Below, piece after piece: positions 30,246 to 40,883 of a stretch of 64,000 nucleotides of DNA (positions within the stretch are counted from its first letter, which is position 1; every line of letters starts with the position of its first letter). The DNA lies in assembly GCF_014633365.1 (NCBI RefSeq), contig NC_068348.1, forward strand, positions 12,356,311-12,420,310, read 5' to 3'. The notes beneath the pieces are model-generated. The model was not told where the DNA came from. It searched no databases and saw nothing but the letters and a program-made list of their open reading frames with translations. The translations under genes and the position numbers were made by a program. The stretch is from Diospyros lotus. Taxonomy: Eukaryota > Streptophyta > Magnoliopsida > Ericales > Ebenaceae.

Positions 30246-32034
30246 TGTAACGACCCGCCCTTCCAAGATGTGTCACTATTCTGGGATTTTTTTTATATAT
30301 ATATACTCTCTTCCCACAATATTGTATTTAAAAATCCATAACATACATACATTTAACATTCCATATAATAAGCTAATGAATGGTAAACTAACCACTTGTG
30401 GAAACAGAATTGAAACCTAAGGGAACATCGTAATTGCAAAGGAAGTGAATCTGTATAAAATCGTCTTTAATAACCACGAAGATTACAATATCTAATAGAC
30501 AAATTTAACATAAAAATAGCTGAAACATGTCTTTTAACAAGATTCTCACAATTTATCCTTGCACATGCATATGACTTTATTGCATGACTACCAGTACGAT
30601 CACATCTCAACAACCTCTTTCCTTTTTATACTGCTCGTCTCATTTGGAACGTTGAATATCCTAGGGACAAAATCTAATTAAAAGATAAAACTTCTAAGTA
30701 AGGGTTAAAATAACTTTCATGAATGTATGATGCATAGACATAAAATCAACCGACACCCTAGAGTAGCTTTGATAGCATTCTAGCCCTAGCATAGAGCCTT
30801 AGGCAGTCATCCCGGCAAACACACACGGCATGGGATACCCTTACGATCATTTCGACAATCACACTTGGGGAAATGCAGGTCAAACTATTAGGGCAACATC
30901 TCACCCCGTTATGTTTAACATGAATGACACAAATAACGATATGCCAATAATATCATGCCTAATGTAATATCACGTTTACCGAGTTAATATAAGATGAATA
31001 TGCATATGTATGACAAGATGCACAAAACTTAGCGAAACCCTTTCAATTTCATGCTCATTTAAGCAAATAATACCACGCATAAAATTTCCAGACGAATCAC
31101 TCACATTGATTTAGCTTCTTAGGCTTCCTCGATATGTGTACCTTGACCTTGAAACTTGTGCCCTATCTATTTTCTTGACCAAAATTTTTGGAAAATTAAT
31201 AAAACTAAATTTTCCAATTTGTTAGAAATTCTTCCAATTTTCTCTATTTTTTTTTTCCTTTTTTCCTCTTTTTTCTTTTTTTTTCTATTTTTTCATACCT
31301 CCACGTGCCCACACCATGCGCCTTGTGCGTGATCCCATGCGCCCAAAGTCGATCGTTTTCTTAATTGGTTTTGGCTTGCTTTCTTTGATTTTCTTCCTCA
31401 TTCTTGGCTTATTTCTTCTTCCGAACACAATGGTACCATTCTTACACAATAATTCCAGCTGTAAGACCTTTGATTTGGCCGTTAAACGTCGGCTCCAACA
31501 ACTTCTCGATTTTCCGGCAACGCTTAAAACCACCTTAAATCAACACCAACCTTGCCCAAACTTTCCAAAATTAATCTCTACAACCTGGAGAATAAAAGCC
31601 TTGTAACAAAACTCTCAAACTTTCCCTTGATTGCTCAGATTACATGATTTAATTTCTGTAAAACCCTCGACCCTTTCTTGACTATTTATAGCCATTTTTC
31701 ACCGCATCTCCAGCCAATTCTAGCCTCACCTTGCACCACAAGGTCTACTCCTTAGGCCATGATGGCCTAGCCTCCCTCAAATGGCCGAGATTTGCTTCTA
31801 ATGCTGTTGGCCAGTGCGACTGTTAACTTCCATTACAGGTTTCACACCTGCTTTGCAATTCTACCATTCTTTTTCCAATTTCTTTCACTTTCACCCGCTT
31901 GCCCTCAAGTTCCCAAAATTCACACTAAATCCCCACAACTTTGAAATTACTCTTTAGCCCTAAAATTTTAGAAAATTTCACTTATGCCCCCAAATAATTA
32001 TACTCAAGTCCTTAAGAAATTCTCAGGTATTATA
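30246..32034 (-). repeat. 5' LTR of the chromovirus
   Basis: 1789 bp. The minus strand starts TATAATACCTG (TG start mutated to TA) and ends GGGCGGGTCGTTACA. Its first half matches the surviving 3' LTR. The flank GGCCT (32035-32039) would be the TSD; its partner is lost with the truncated 3' LTR. Confidence 0.82.
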
Positions 32035-32629
32035 GGCCTCACCCGATACATCTCCTAAAAGAGCCTAAGAACTCATATGTGGACCCCACCTAGCGTTTAT
32101 AAATACTTGCCTCTTCCATGGCAAACGAACCTTTTGGATCCTTTAGCTTTCTCTCTCTAAGATTTACTAGAAGACCTCTCCTCTGTGCTACTCTCCGGGA
32201 CACCTTAATACGCACATCATACCTATTTATATTTGCATACTTATACGAATTTCTCGGACTACATTGTCTGACTTAGGCATTGGGGGGGCCGTGTGGGGAA
32301 GATCCCCGTGTGGTTGCTTGACGTTCTTTGTGGTTGTAGATTCAACCAAGATTTTGATCCTTGAAGACCCATTAGAAGTAGAAGCCTTCCTTAGAGACCC
32401 TTTGGGACGCCCCCTATCCCTGGATCCCTAAAAATTCCTGGGTTGAGGATCTCGAAGGCCCCAAAGGTCCCATTTGGTCTCTTGAAGCTCTAGCCTTCTG
32501 GGACTGTTGATCCAGTTCAGACCCAGTTAACCTCGCTTGCGATATCTTGGACCCTTTATCTCGCTTTGGAACTTTGCTTTGGTTGTTTTCACGACAAATA
32601 AATTTAATTATTGTAGTTTAGCAACAACA
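32035..32629 (+). repeat. Tat-like LTR, 3' part, cut by the chromovirus
   Basis: TATA box (TTTATAAATA near 32096-32105), R/U5 motif CTGACTTAGGCATTGGGG (32269-32286) and end GCAACAACA (32629). A degenerate Tat-type PBS follows, so this is the 5' LTR of a plus-strand element whose start was removed by the chromovirus insertion. Confidence 0.7.
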
Positions 32630-32630
32630 A

Positions 32631-32650
32631 TTTGGCGTCTTCTATGGGAA
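32631..32650 (+). promoter_or_regulatory. Degenerate Tat-type primer binding site
   Basis: TTGGCGTCTTCTATGGGAA, compared with TGGCGCCGTCTGTGGGA at the intact Tat element (50152-50168). It lies two bases after the LTR end. Confidence 0.65.
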
Positions 32651-33171
32651 ATAAGTAAAAAGTCATCCTTCATTGCGGAAGCCGCAAGGGTCATTTGTGT
32701 GAAGATGTTGCCTGAACACTCATACTCCAACTTGCAATGCCTCTCGATAAATCATGCTCCAAATCCCCTCGAGGGCACCGAGGAGCTTTTTGCGAGATTT
32801 TTCTTCTGCTATTATGAGCATTCTAAGGCTTTTCTCTTGCTATTACGCCAGTCCTTGGGAGAAAAGTGCTCCTCCCCACCCTGTGTATCTGTTGTTCTTC
32901 AAAGTAAGATACTAGTCTAGGAAAGTAGGAAGATAGGGGGAATGAGCCACCAGTTGAACGTGGATGGAGACCAAGTTCGGATGTCCATCGATTCCCGAAC
33001 TTGAATTTGATGATTATGGTCATTTCCCCAAGCATTGTCGGGCCTCGTGGGAAGAGAATTACCCCGAAGTTTGGAATTATGAAGGCCTTTTCTCGTGGTG
33101 CTTCCCAATTCAAGTGGAGGCAGAAGTTGGGAAACTGTGCGAAGTGCTAGTCGAGGAAGATTAATTATCTT
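32651..33171 (+). other. Leader/gag remnant of the plus-strand Tat element
   Basis: Short open frames (32537-32920, 32964-33164 plus; 32823-33174 minus) without a clear domain. Position after the PBS suggests leader and decayed gag. Coding identity is not supported. Confidence 0.35.
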
Positions 33172-33720
33172 CACACTCTACGACAGCCTATTGATGGAAC
33201 CACTTTTACCTCTCATTCGTTGCACTTGCTCTTATGGCTGAAAGATGTCAGATGTTCAATGATAGTGCTTTCAAGCCCTATGTAGGCAGGACCTCATGTT
33301 CAACTGCAATGAAAGTTTTTCATGACCTCAGCCATGAGTATTTCAAAGGAAAAAAAAGGTTGTACAACGTTATATTGACCGCTTCATGAGCGTTGTTTTC
33401 AAGTAGTTCACAACTTTTTAGAAGACTATGAGTACAGTTGTAGGAGCCTTCAGACAAAGACGCTATTAACATGAAACTAACTTCTTGTAAATAGAAAATG
33501 TAGGTGCTTGTATCGAACCGTGTAAACCAGACACATCTATAATGTAAAAAGATAAGGTATATGGTAACATATATATATGTGTGTGCTTTGTTTTGCAGCA
33601 ATTCAGGGAAAGACTGAGACTCTGATACGATTTGTACTGGGGTTGGAAACCCTTAAGTTCGACCTGGCATTGATCCTTTGTAATTTCGAATTCAAAGTGG
33701 GACAACTATGAATAAGTAAG
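33100..33720 (+). repeat. Dispersed repeat copy 1 (partner at 60730-61450)
   Basis: It shares an ordered series of blocks with 60730-61450: TGCGAAGTG, GAGGAAGATTAAT, GAAAGATGT, CAAGCCCTA, AGGCAGGAC, TTTCATGACCT, ACTTCAAAGG-like and TTTTGCAGCAA/GTAGCAACTC. Overall identity looks moderate. No coding frame survives. It is probably an internal non-coding part of a retrotransposon family. Confidence 0.6.
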
Positions 33721-34001
33721 ATTTTAGAGAAATGCTGCATCTAACAAAAGATCCCATACTATCTTGGTATTTTGTGGTAAATCAGAAAAGCACTACAACC
33801 GTATCATAATTTATGCGGACATGGTTATATTTTCCATCCTCAATGGATAGTTGTGGACATAGGCATATTGTTGAATCGTCGAAACAAAATTGTCTATCCT
33901 TTTACATAATCATAAATGAAGGCACCCTGTCAAATTTCTACAACAAAAAGAATGCTACCATTAAGGGCCACCAACTACGCTACCAAAATCCAAGTATTTA
34001 T
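33721..34001. other. Old repeat with GGACRTAGGCA motifs, left of LTR H
   Basis: Contains GTTGTGGACATAGGCATATT followed by GAATCGTCGAAACAAAA (33850s-33895), a phrase that recurs right of LTR H (35640, 35695 and 35765). It resembles the 3' end of some copia LTRs. It was split by insertion of LTR H. Confidence 0.45.
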
Positions 34002-35612
34002 TGATGTGAAAATTTATTCACATTTATTAGTCATAATTGAGTAGTGGTTTTAGTATTTTATATATGTTTTATCTAGAATTGTCTAATATTTTGAGTTTTC
34101 TTTGCATATATTTAATTTCTAGTATTCTTATTATTTTACAGGAATACTACTTAGTGTTTGGATTAAAAAAAATAAAAAAAAATCAAAATAAAAATATTAT
34201 AAAGTTAATTTTAAAATTAATACTATAAATTAATATTATAATCTAAATAAAAAATAAATATTATAAATAATTAGTTTTATAATATAATTAAAGTTAATAT
34301 AATTAATAATATATTAAATATTATGTGTTATATTATATATTATATTATTTATATATATGATATATTATATAAAGTAACGTGAATGTGGAGTAAGTGGGTG
34401 CATCTTAAATTATAATATTATAATAATATAAATTGAAATGAGAGATGGATTAGGGCTCTGTGCGTTGTGCATGTAATTTCTATATATATAATAAATTGAA
34501 ATGGGCAGAGACTTGGGCGGCGGAACCTGAAGGCGCACAACAGGGAAGATTTGAAGGAATTAACAAAAGCTTTGCGACGCCGCGACCAATTAGACAGTGA
34601 AGAAGATTGGAGATAAGGGGCAACGACGCACACAGAAAATATAAGCAACGGCTAAGAGAATTGGAAGCAATGCACGGAGGAAGAAATTGAAGCACCACAG
34701 ATTCAGCACCCAGCCATGGCAATAATCACCAATTTTAGAGAAGAATTCTGAATTAATTTTCTTGATTATTAATTCTTTAGTTCTTGAATTAATTCTTGAA
34801 TTTTAATTATGTTTTTCTGGAGTTTAATTATGATGATTTATGTTATTATGATTGGCTGAATTTCTTGTTAGCTAAGGTAACGAGATAGCCACGAGATAAT
34901 GTTGTGATTGATACTATTTTCGGTTAATTTGATGGATGTTTATTTCATGTAATTATGTGATATGGTTATTACTGCTTTGACAACCTGATCACCTGTTAAA
35001 TGATTTTATGAACATAGATGATACAAACTAAGTAATTCTATGTTAAACTTTGCATATCACATAACTTAGATTGGATATTGAAACGGACCAAGTATGAATA
35101 TTCATCTCTACGGTAACTTGAATTTGCTTGAATTAGTAATTTGAGTTAGTGAAATTCACAAAACTTAATGCGTCGTTAATTAATTGATTTTACATGGACC
35201 AAGTGTACAATTAGTGATTAGCAATAGTTTTGTTATACCTGGACCAAAGGATAATAAATAAATTATGAAATTTCGTCGTCACATGTAAGTAAAATCTATC
35301 TAATTAATTTATTTGGTAAGGATTACAACATTCTCGTAGGTAAATCAAATTCCTTAGCTATCTTATCTCCCTATTTTAACCTATCCAATTACTCTTTATT
35401 TTCTTATTTTTGATACGTTATATTCTTCTTACTTTATTTTATCTTTTTTTTGTAGTTAGTTGATATTATCTCTAATTCAATTTTTTTAAATAAAGAATAG
35501 GATTGCTTTGTTTCAGTACTTGTTTCGACAGTCCCTGTGGGAACAATACTTTACTCATTCACTTTATTACTTGATCGACTGGTGCGTTTACCATTACATT
35601 TTAGGCACATCA
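34002..35612 (+). repeat. Solo LTR H, TSD TTTAT
   Basis: 1611 bp bounded by TGATGTG and CACATCA, flanked by TTTAT on both sides (33997-34001, 35613-35617). AT-rich left part, then CGACAGTCCCTGTGGGAAC near the 3' end (35526-35544), a phrase common in plant gypsy LTRs. Orientation plus is inferred from this. The lineage (Athila- or Tat-like) is uncertain. Confidence 0.88.
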
Positions 35613-35617
35613 TTTAT

Positions 35618-35830
35618 CACTTAATTCTTACAGTCTCGAATGTAGGCATTCTACTGAACCACTGTAACAAAATATTGATATTATGATCGCGGACGTAGGC
35701 ACCTTGCCGAACTTCGTCGAATCGTCAAAATAAAAATATTGTCCTTCTTTCATGGTTGCGGAAGTAGGCATTTCACTGAACTGCCATAACAAAATAGTAC
35801 AAAAGATATGACTTGAAAAGCTTTGAGTTT
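35618..35830. repeat. Diverged ~70-bp repeats with GGACGTAGGCA
   Basis: Three copies of a unit with (GG)ACGTAGGCA, CYGAACY and TAACAAAAT/AATAAAAATATTG, near 35640, 35695 and 35765. They continue the repeat interrupted by LTR H. Confidence 0.55.
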
Positions 35831-37209
35831 GAGACTTCAGTTCAATATAATTAGATTAACATTTTTCTTTTTAAGTCTCTCTTTGGTATTTATAACTTTT
35901 TTCTCTTCAATGCATTTGACTTTTTGTCGAATGGGTAAAAGCATGATACTGTAACCTACAAGAACATTTTTCTTTTCTTGCTATTCTAACGGTTAGTTAT
36001 AAATTCAAATGCAATTTTTATACAATTTGCATGAAAGAATGATTAGATAACATTTCATGCAAGTATGATTGTTTGCAAACTAAAAATTGTTCACATTTAA
36101 TGTAGTTTGTAACGAGTATAAGTTTGAATTTTAATAAAACACTATGCGAGTAAAGTAAGCAGTTATTCGAGTGAGACAAAATTTCTCGAGTGATCTCAAT
36201 AGTTAGCTTATTAAGATAAACATTACTTAGCTACTAAATAATCTTATTCAATTAAGATTATCAGTTGAATGAGTCATTGCTTGACTAAAAAGATTTGTTA
36301 CTTGACTAAAAGTTATAATACTTGATTAAAAGCATTTCTTAATCAATTAACTTCTCAACCATTTGTTGATTCAAATATGTTACTTGATTAAACAATTTTG
36401 ATTCAACTAAAGAGTATCATTACTCGATTAAAAGTTTATCTTAGTTGATTAATAATTCAAGAATAGAGACTTAACATTCTATCTAACGATTATTACTTGA
36501 ATAAACTATTTTGTTACTTGACTAAGTAAAACATTATTCAATTATGAATAACATCTTAGTTGATTCAAAGTTCAAACACAAAGACTTTTCATTTTGTTCA
36601 GGATTTATTACTCGATTAAAATATCTTATTTTTCGACTAAGGTAGATGTTACTTAATTAAAAATAACTTATTAGTCAATTAAGAGTTCAAATACAGAGAC
36701 TTCACATTTTGATCAAGATTTATTACTCGATAAATATATCATTTAGTCGATTAATTGGAAAGATTTTGCTCTTTATTTTTAAGGTCTCACTTTGTACATG
36801 CATTAGTTTTTCCATTATGTATCCCATACATAACCAACTCGCGCATACAAAATAAATCTAAATTTATTTTGGAGATTTCACTTTGCACATGCATTTAAGT
36901 TTTTTATTATGTATCTCATACATAAAAAACTCATGCATACATTATGGATGATCATGGACTCTATGCTTATTGATTAAATCTGAGCCTCTAGATTTAACCA
37001 ATCGCATTGAGGGACATACATACCAACAATGTGCATCCCATGCACAAAAATTCTCTCTCGGCCTTCCTGCTCCTTGGAATCACCAACTCTTGATGGCTTT
37101 ATCTTCATTCTACATATAATTTGGTACTATACATTTTTTTGCTAAAATGAAAATAACAAGGAGACTTATGTCTAATTATAGTCCCAAACATAATGAAAAT
37201 ATATATTAT
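35831..37209. other. AT-rich spacer with CTCGATTAA/CTTGACTAA motifs
   Basis: From 36120 to 36760 short phrases such as TTACTTGATTAAA, TTACTCGATTAAAA and TTACTTGACTAAA recur many times in both orientations. About 100-150 base units also contain AGAGACTT. TTTGCACATGCATT and GTATCTCATACATA appear twice around 36790-36930. No coding. Confidence 0.55.
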
Positions 37210-37439
37210 TGTTGTTGCCAAAATACAACAATCTATTTTTAATTGAGGAGAGACGCAAGAGTCTTGGGAGTCGTATCTTTGCAGATGAAAATCTGGACAA
37301 GCAATTGGATCTGATAAAGATCCAGATCTGATAGTCTGGTAGGGCTGATGATCTGGTGGCCCAAAATGATCAGGTGACCTAAAATGATCAGGTGACCCAA
37401 AATGACCAGGTGACCCAAAATGACCGAGTGGCCTATGAC

Positions 37440-38035
37440 CGAGTGGCCTTGGTGACCGAGTGACCTGAGGGTGACGGGTGGTCTTGACCGAGTGACCTGA
37501 GGATGACGAGTGGCCTTGGTGACCGAGTGACCTGAGGGTGACGAGTGGCCTTGACCGAGTGACCTGAGGATGACGAGTGGTCTTGGATGAACGAGTGACC
37601 TGAGGATGACGAGTGGTTTCGGATGAACGAGTGACCTTGAGGATGACGAGTGGTCTCGGATGAACGAGTGACCTGAGGGTGACGAGTGGTCTCGGATGAA
37701 CGAGTGACCTGAGGGTGACGAGTGGTCTTGGATGAATGAGTGACCTGAAGGGAGGAGTGGCCGTGACCGAGTGACCTGAGGGCGACGAGTGACCTTGATG
37801 ACCGAGTGACCTGAGGGCGACGAGTGACCTTGATGACCGAGTGACCTGAGGGCGACGAGTGGCCGTGACCGAGTGACCTGAGGGCGACGAGTGACCTTGA
37901 TGACCAAGTGACCTGAGGGCGATGAGTGACCTTGATGACCGAGTGACCTGAGGGCGACGAGTGGCCGTGACCGAGTGACCTGAGGGCGACGAGTGACCTT
38001 GATGACCGAGTGGCCTTGGTGACAGAGTGGCCTAC
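37440..38035 (-). repeat. Minisatellite inside the Tat 3' LTR
   Basis: Units of 32-36 bp: GACCGAGTGACCTGAGGG, then YGACGAGTGRCC and a short variable end. About 17 units, in subtypes (CTTGAT, CTCGGAT and GCCGT ends). It creates a 269-codon minus-strand open frame that is a repeat artefact. Confidence 0.9.
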
Positions 38036-38174
38036 AAAACGAGAGCACCGTTAGGACGCGGGTGGGGGTCCCCGCGCAAACCCTCTGATGCTTAAGTCAG
38101 AATCTCGAGAGAAAATGAGAAAAGTATACTTTGATTACTCAAAATTTCGTACCTTGTGATGAAGGTGGGTTTCG

Positions 38175-38183
38175 TATTTATAG
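38175..38183 (-). promoter_or_regulatory. TATA box of the Tat LTR
   Basis: The minus strand reads CTATAAATA about 80 bases before the R-like CTGACTTAAGCATC motif, the usual spacing to the LTR transcription start. Confidence 0.6.
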
Positions 38184-38310
38184 TGAAGGGGAGAGAGAGG
38201 CGTCGCGGTTTTCTCGACGAAAATCTCGCGGCCCATTACGGAAATATCGCAATGCTCATCGTCTGGCGCGAAAGGGGGGGGGGATTCGGCTGGATCGGCT
38301 ATCTTGAAGG

Positions 38311-39909
38311 TGATATTTTACTCTTGTGTTTAGTTTTGATGATGAAAAATTTCAAATATATATTTTTTTCTCAATCAAAGCATATGGTTTGGAAACAAAA
38401 ATCAATTTCAAAGTGCTTTGTTAAAATGATCTATGATCTTTTATATTATTTGGAGATTAGCATAAACAAGTTTTAAGATCTAAAAAGAATCTCCTTGAAA
38501 TCGTTGGTCAAAATAATTCTAAGGCAAAAGACCAACTAGAACATGTTTTTGAAAGTATGTTCATTTTAGAAAACTATCTCCTAGTATTTTGATATCTAAT
38601 ATCTCTTAGTAATGAAATGGTTTTGATGAATGTCTATATGAAAATCAATTTCTACTATATGGATTATATGAATGAGAAAATGCATTTTTAGTATATAAAT
38701 CTTAAAGCAAGATATGAAATATTGAGTATGGATGAAAGATTGATTTATTAAGAATAATTTGTTTCAAATCATACTTTTGATAATCTCAACTTGCTTTAAA
38801 GATAATCAAAATGAGTTTTTAAAGAATCGAATAAGGATGTATTGAAATTTCAAGTTTTTCTATAGAATAGTCGACTATCAGGATCATTCTGTTGACTATG
38901 CTTCAAAATAGTCGACTATTTTTTATGTTCTGTCGACTATTTAAGCATCTGTCGACTATTTTAGCATCTGTCGACTATCGAGTAAAAATAGTCGACTATG
39001 CCTTCTGATCTGTCGACTATTTTTGTTCATGAAATTCAAAAATTTCTTCATATCTCAGCATCTGTCGACTATTGGAATGTGTCTGTCGACTATTGAAATT
39101 TTGTGTTATAAAATAGTCGACTATTCGTTTTGTCTGTCGACTATTTCTTGCTTTAGTTGTAAAAATAGTCAACTATATATTTCTTCCGTCGACTATTTCT
39201 TTTTGCAGAAAGCTCCAACGGCTATTTTTTCAAATCCCAACGGCTCCAAACGGCTATATTTCTCTTCAACTTCGTGGGACACTTATATATACATGTCATA
39301 GATGATCAAGAGAAGGCTAATGGACGGGAATGAATTGAATTGAGCTTACATTTTACACTCGTTTCTATTTACATTCACTGTGCTTCAATTTTCTCTCTTC
39401 AAGGCTGTGATCTTAATTTGTTTACATTCATTTAAGCCTTGTATCATTTTTGAGAGACATTGTAACTAAGAGATTCATCTCTTAGATTCTCTCCAACTAT
39501 ATATTTCTTGTTTTCCTAGCTTGTATAGCTAGAGGGCCCATTTGAGTGGGAGGTTTTGTAATTCCTAGTCTCGGACTAGAGGACCTACTTGGTTTAAGTA
39601 GGGGGTTTTAGTGGATGGTTTGAAAAATCCTTAGTGAGGAGCTAAGGTAGTGGATTAGGCTTGGGTTAAGCCGAACCACTATAAATCTTAGTGTTCTTGT
39701 GTGCTTGTGTTTTTTAAATCATCTTTATCTTTCCAAGCATTCCTTAATTCCTCACTTGATTCACATTTGTCATTTTATATGCTTCACGTTTTAAATCATT
39801 AAAACTTCAACCTGTATTAAAAAGTTTTTCAAGTTCTATCAATTAAGTTTTTAAAATAACCAATTCACCCCCCCTCTTGGTGTGTGCCATAGCATCTCCC
39901 GTTCTAACA
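38311..39909 (+). repeat. Solo copia LTR nested in the Tat element, TSD GAAGG
   Basis: 1599 bp from TGATATTTTAC to GTTCTAACA, flanked by GAAGG (38306-38310, 39910-39914). The end phrase CAATTCACCCCCCCTCTTGG (39861-39880) precedes the LTR end in SIRE-like copia elements, giving plus orientation. It contains a GTCGAC palindrome array. Confidence 0.9.
38868..39205 (+). repeat. Array of GTCGAC palindromes
   Basis: Twelve exact GTCGACTA and two variants in about 340 bp, in contexts ATAGTCGACTAT or CTGTCGACTAT, at irregular 15-45 base spacing. Confidence 0.92.
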
Positions 39910-39914
39910 GAAGG

Positions 39915-40150
39915 GTCACTCGGTCATGCCGAGTGACCACAACTCGGTGAAGCCGAGTTTGGGAAGGGATCACTCGGTACGACCGAGTGACCCTTTCCAC
40001 TCGGTTGGGTCGAGTGGTCGGGAAAACCACTCGGCAATCGAGTGGTTACGGCCACTCGGTTGTGCCGAGTGGTCTTAGCCACTCGGCCCAGCTGAGAGGT
40101 CTCATCCACTCGGTTGTGCCGAGTGGACTCCCACCCGGCACGGCCGAGCG
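39915..40150. repeat. Cluster of CACTCGGT/CCGAGTG hairpins, left
   Basis: About nine short inverted repeats of the form CACTCGGT, 3-5 variable bases, RCCGAGTG, head to tail. The core is the same as in the LTR minisatellite (ACCGAGTG), but here it is arranged as hairpins. Confidence 0.85.
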
Positions 40151-40408
40151 GGTCTTCCTTGGCCTTTGACTTTGATTCGTCTTCTATTGGGGCCCACATT
40201 CGATCACAGATCCATTTCGCCCTCCCGGGCATATCAATTGCTCGCTACTTTTTTAGCTGAGGAGTCGGGTAAAACAACATATGATCCTGGAAAAATGGGC
40301 GTCGCTTTTGCCGCATTTTGTTTATCTCTCGGGAGATCATCTTTGCGCATTTGCTCTTCATTTTCTGTATCTGCCCCACAACTTTAGACTTTTTGCCTTT
40401 CGAACCTC

Positions 40409-40417
40409 TATAAATAG
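40409..40417 (+). promoter_or_regulatory. TATA box upstream of the antisense ORF
   Basis: TATAAATAG after CGAACCTC, followed about 65 bases on by GGATCAGCTGAGG. It lies 467 bases upstream of the plus-strand ATG at 40884 and points toward it, so the antisense ORF may have its own promoter. Confidence 0.55.
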
Positions 40418-40544
40418 GGCTTCAAGTCTTCATTTAACTTTCACAAGGATCAGCTGAGGTGCTTCAAAACTAAAATTCTCTCAGGTCTCGGCGCGTTTCT
40501 GGGCCACATCTCGTTTTCATCATTCGAAGGGTGCGATTGGGAGG

Positions 40545-40715
40545 CCACTCGGTCATGACCGAGTGGCCGTGCGTGCGACTGGAGGCCACTCGGTCATGAC
40601 CTAGTGGCTATGGCGAGTGACGAGTGGCTACTCGGTTATGACCGAGTGGCCTTGTTCTCGACGAAGGCCATTCGGTCATGACCGAGTGGCCTTGTTCTGG
40701 GTTGCGGTCGAGTGG
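40545..40715. repeat. Cluster of CACTCGGTCATGACCGAGTG hairpins, right
   Basis: Three near-perfect copies of the 20-base palindrome CACTCGGTCATGACCGAGTG and two partial ones. They fall between the plus-strand TATA box and the ATG of the antisense ORF, so they would lie in its 5' untranslated RNA. Confidence 0.88.
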
Positions 40716-40883
40716 CTCCGGCCTTCCCTCGTCCTTTTATGCCTTTAGTCACTTGATTTTCCTTCAATTGTTTCTTTCTTTTGCCTTGTACTGATGTTCT
40801 TTGTCTTTTGTGCAGGTGTTTTGCTTCTTGTGACCTTTCGTCTTTCCTGTTGTAACAAGGTAACGGTCTCGTATTTCTTTAAT

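Larger units (their letters stand above)
23540..32034 (-). mobile_element. Chromodomain Ty3/gypsy element (Tekay-like chromovirus)
   Basis: Minus-strand order: 5' LTR (30246-32034), PBS, an extra upstream ORF, gag, protease, RT-RNase H, integrase, chromodomain, purine tract and 3' LTR (from 24474). A chromodomain after integrase defines chromoviruses. LTRs of ~1.8 kb and the pol sequence suggest the Tekay/Del group. The 3' LTR is truncated to about 935 bp. Many stops and frameshifts show an old insertion. It separates the Harbinger region from a Tat LTR remnant that its 5' LTR abuts. Confidence 0.88.
37210..40400 (-). repeat. 3' LTR of the Tat element (outer boundary uncertain)
   Basis: The minus strand ends TTGGCAACAACA at 37210 like the 5' LTR. 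It holds a minisatellite (37440-38035), the R/U5 motif reversed (TGCTTAAGTCAG at 38089-38100) and a TATA box (TATTTATAG, 38175-38183, active toward lower coordinates). U3 continues beyond the nested solo LTR. I could not place the LTR start exactly because the 5' LTR lacks U3. Confidence 0.6.

Noticed and set aside
37239..38048. 269-codon minus-strand open frame
   Set aside because: It is the translation of the Tat LTR minisatellite; peptide repeats of the type GHSSPSGHS come from the 32-36 bp unit and there is no domain.
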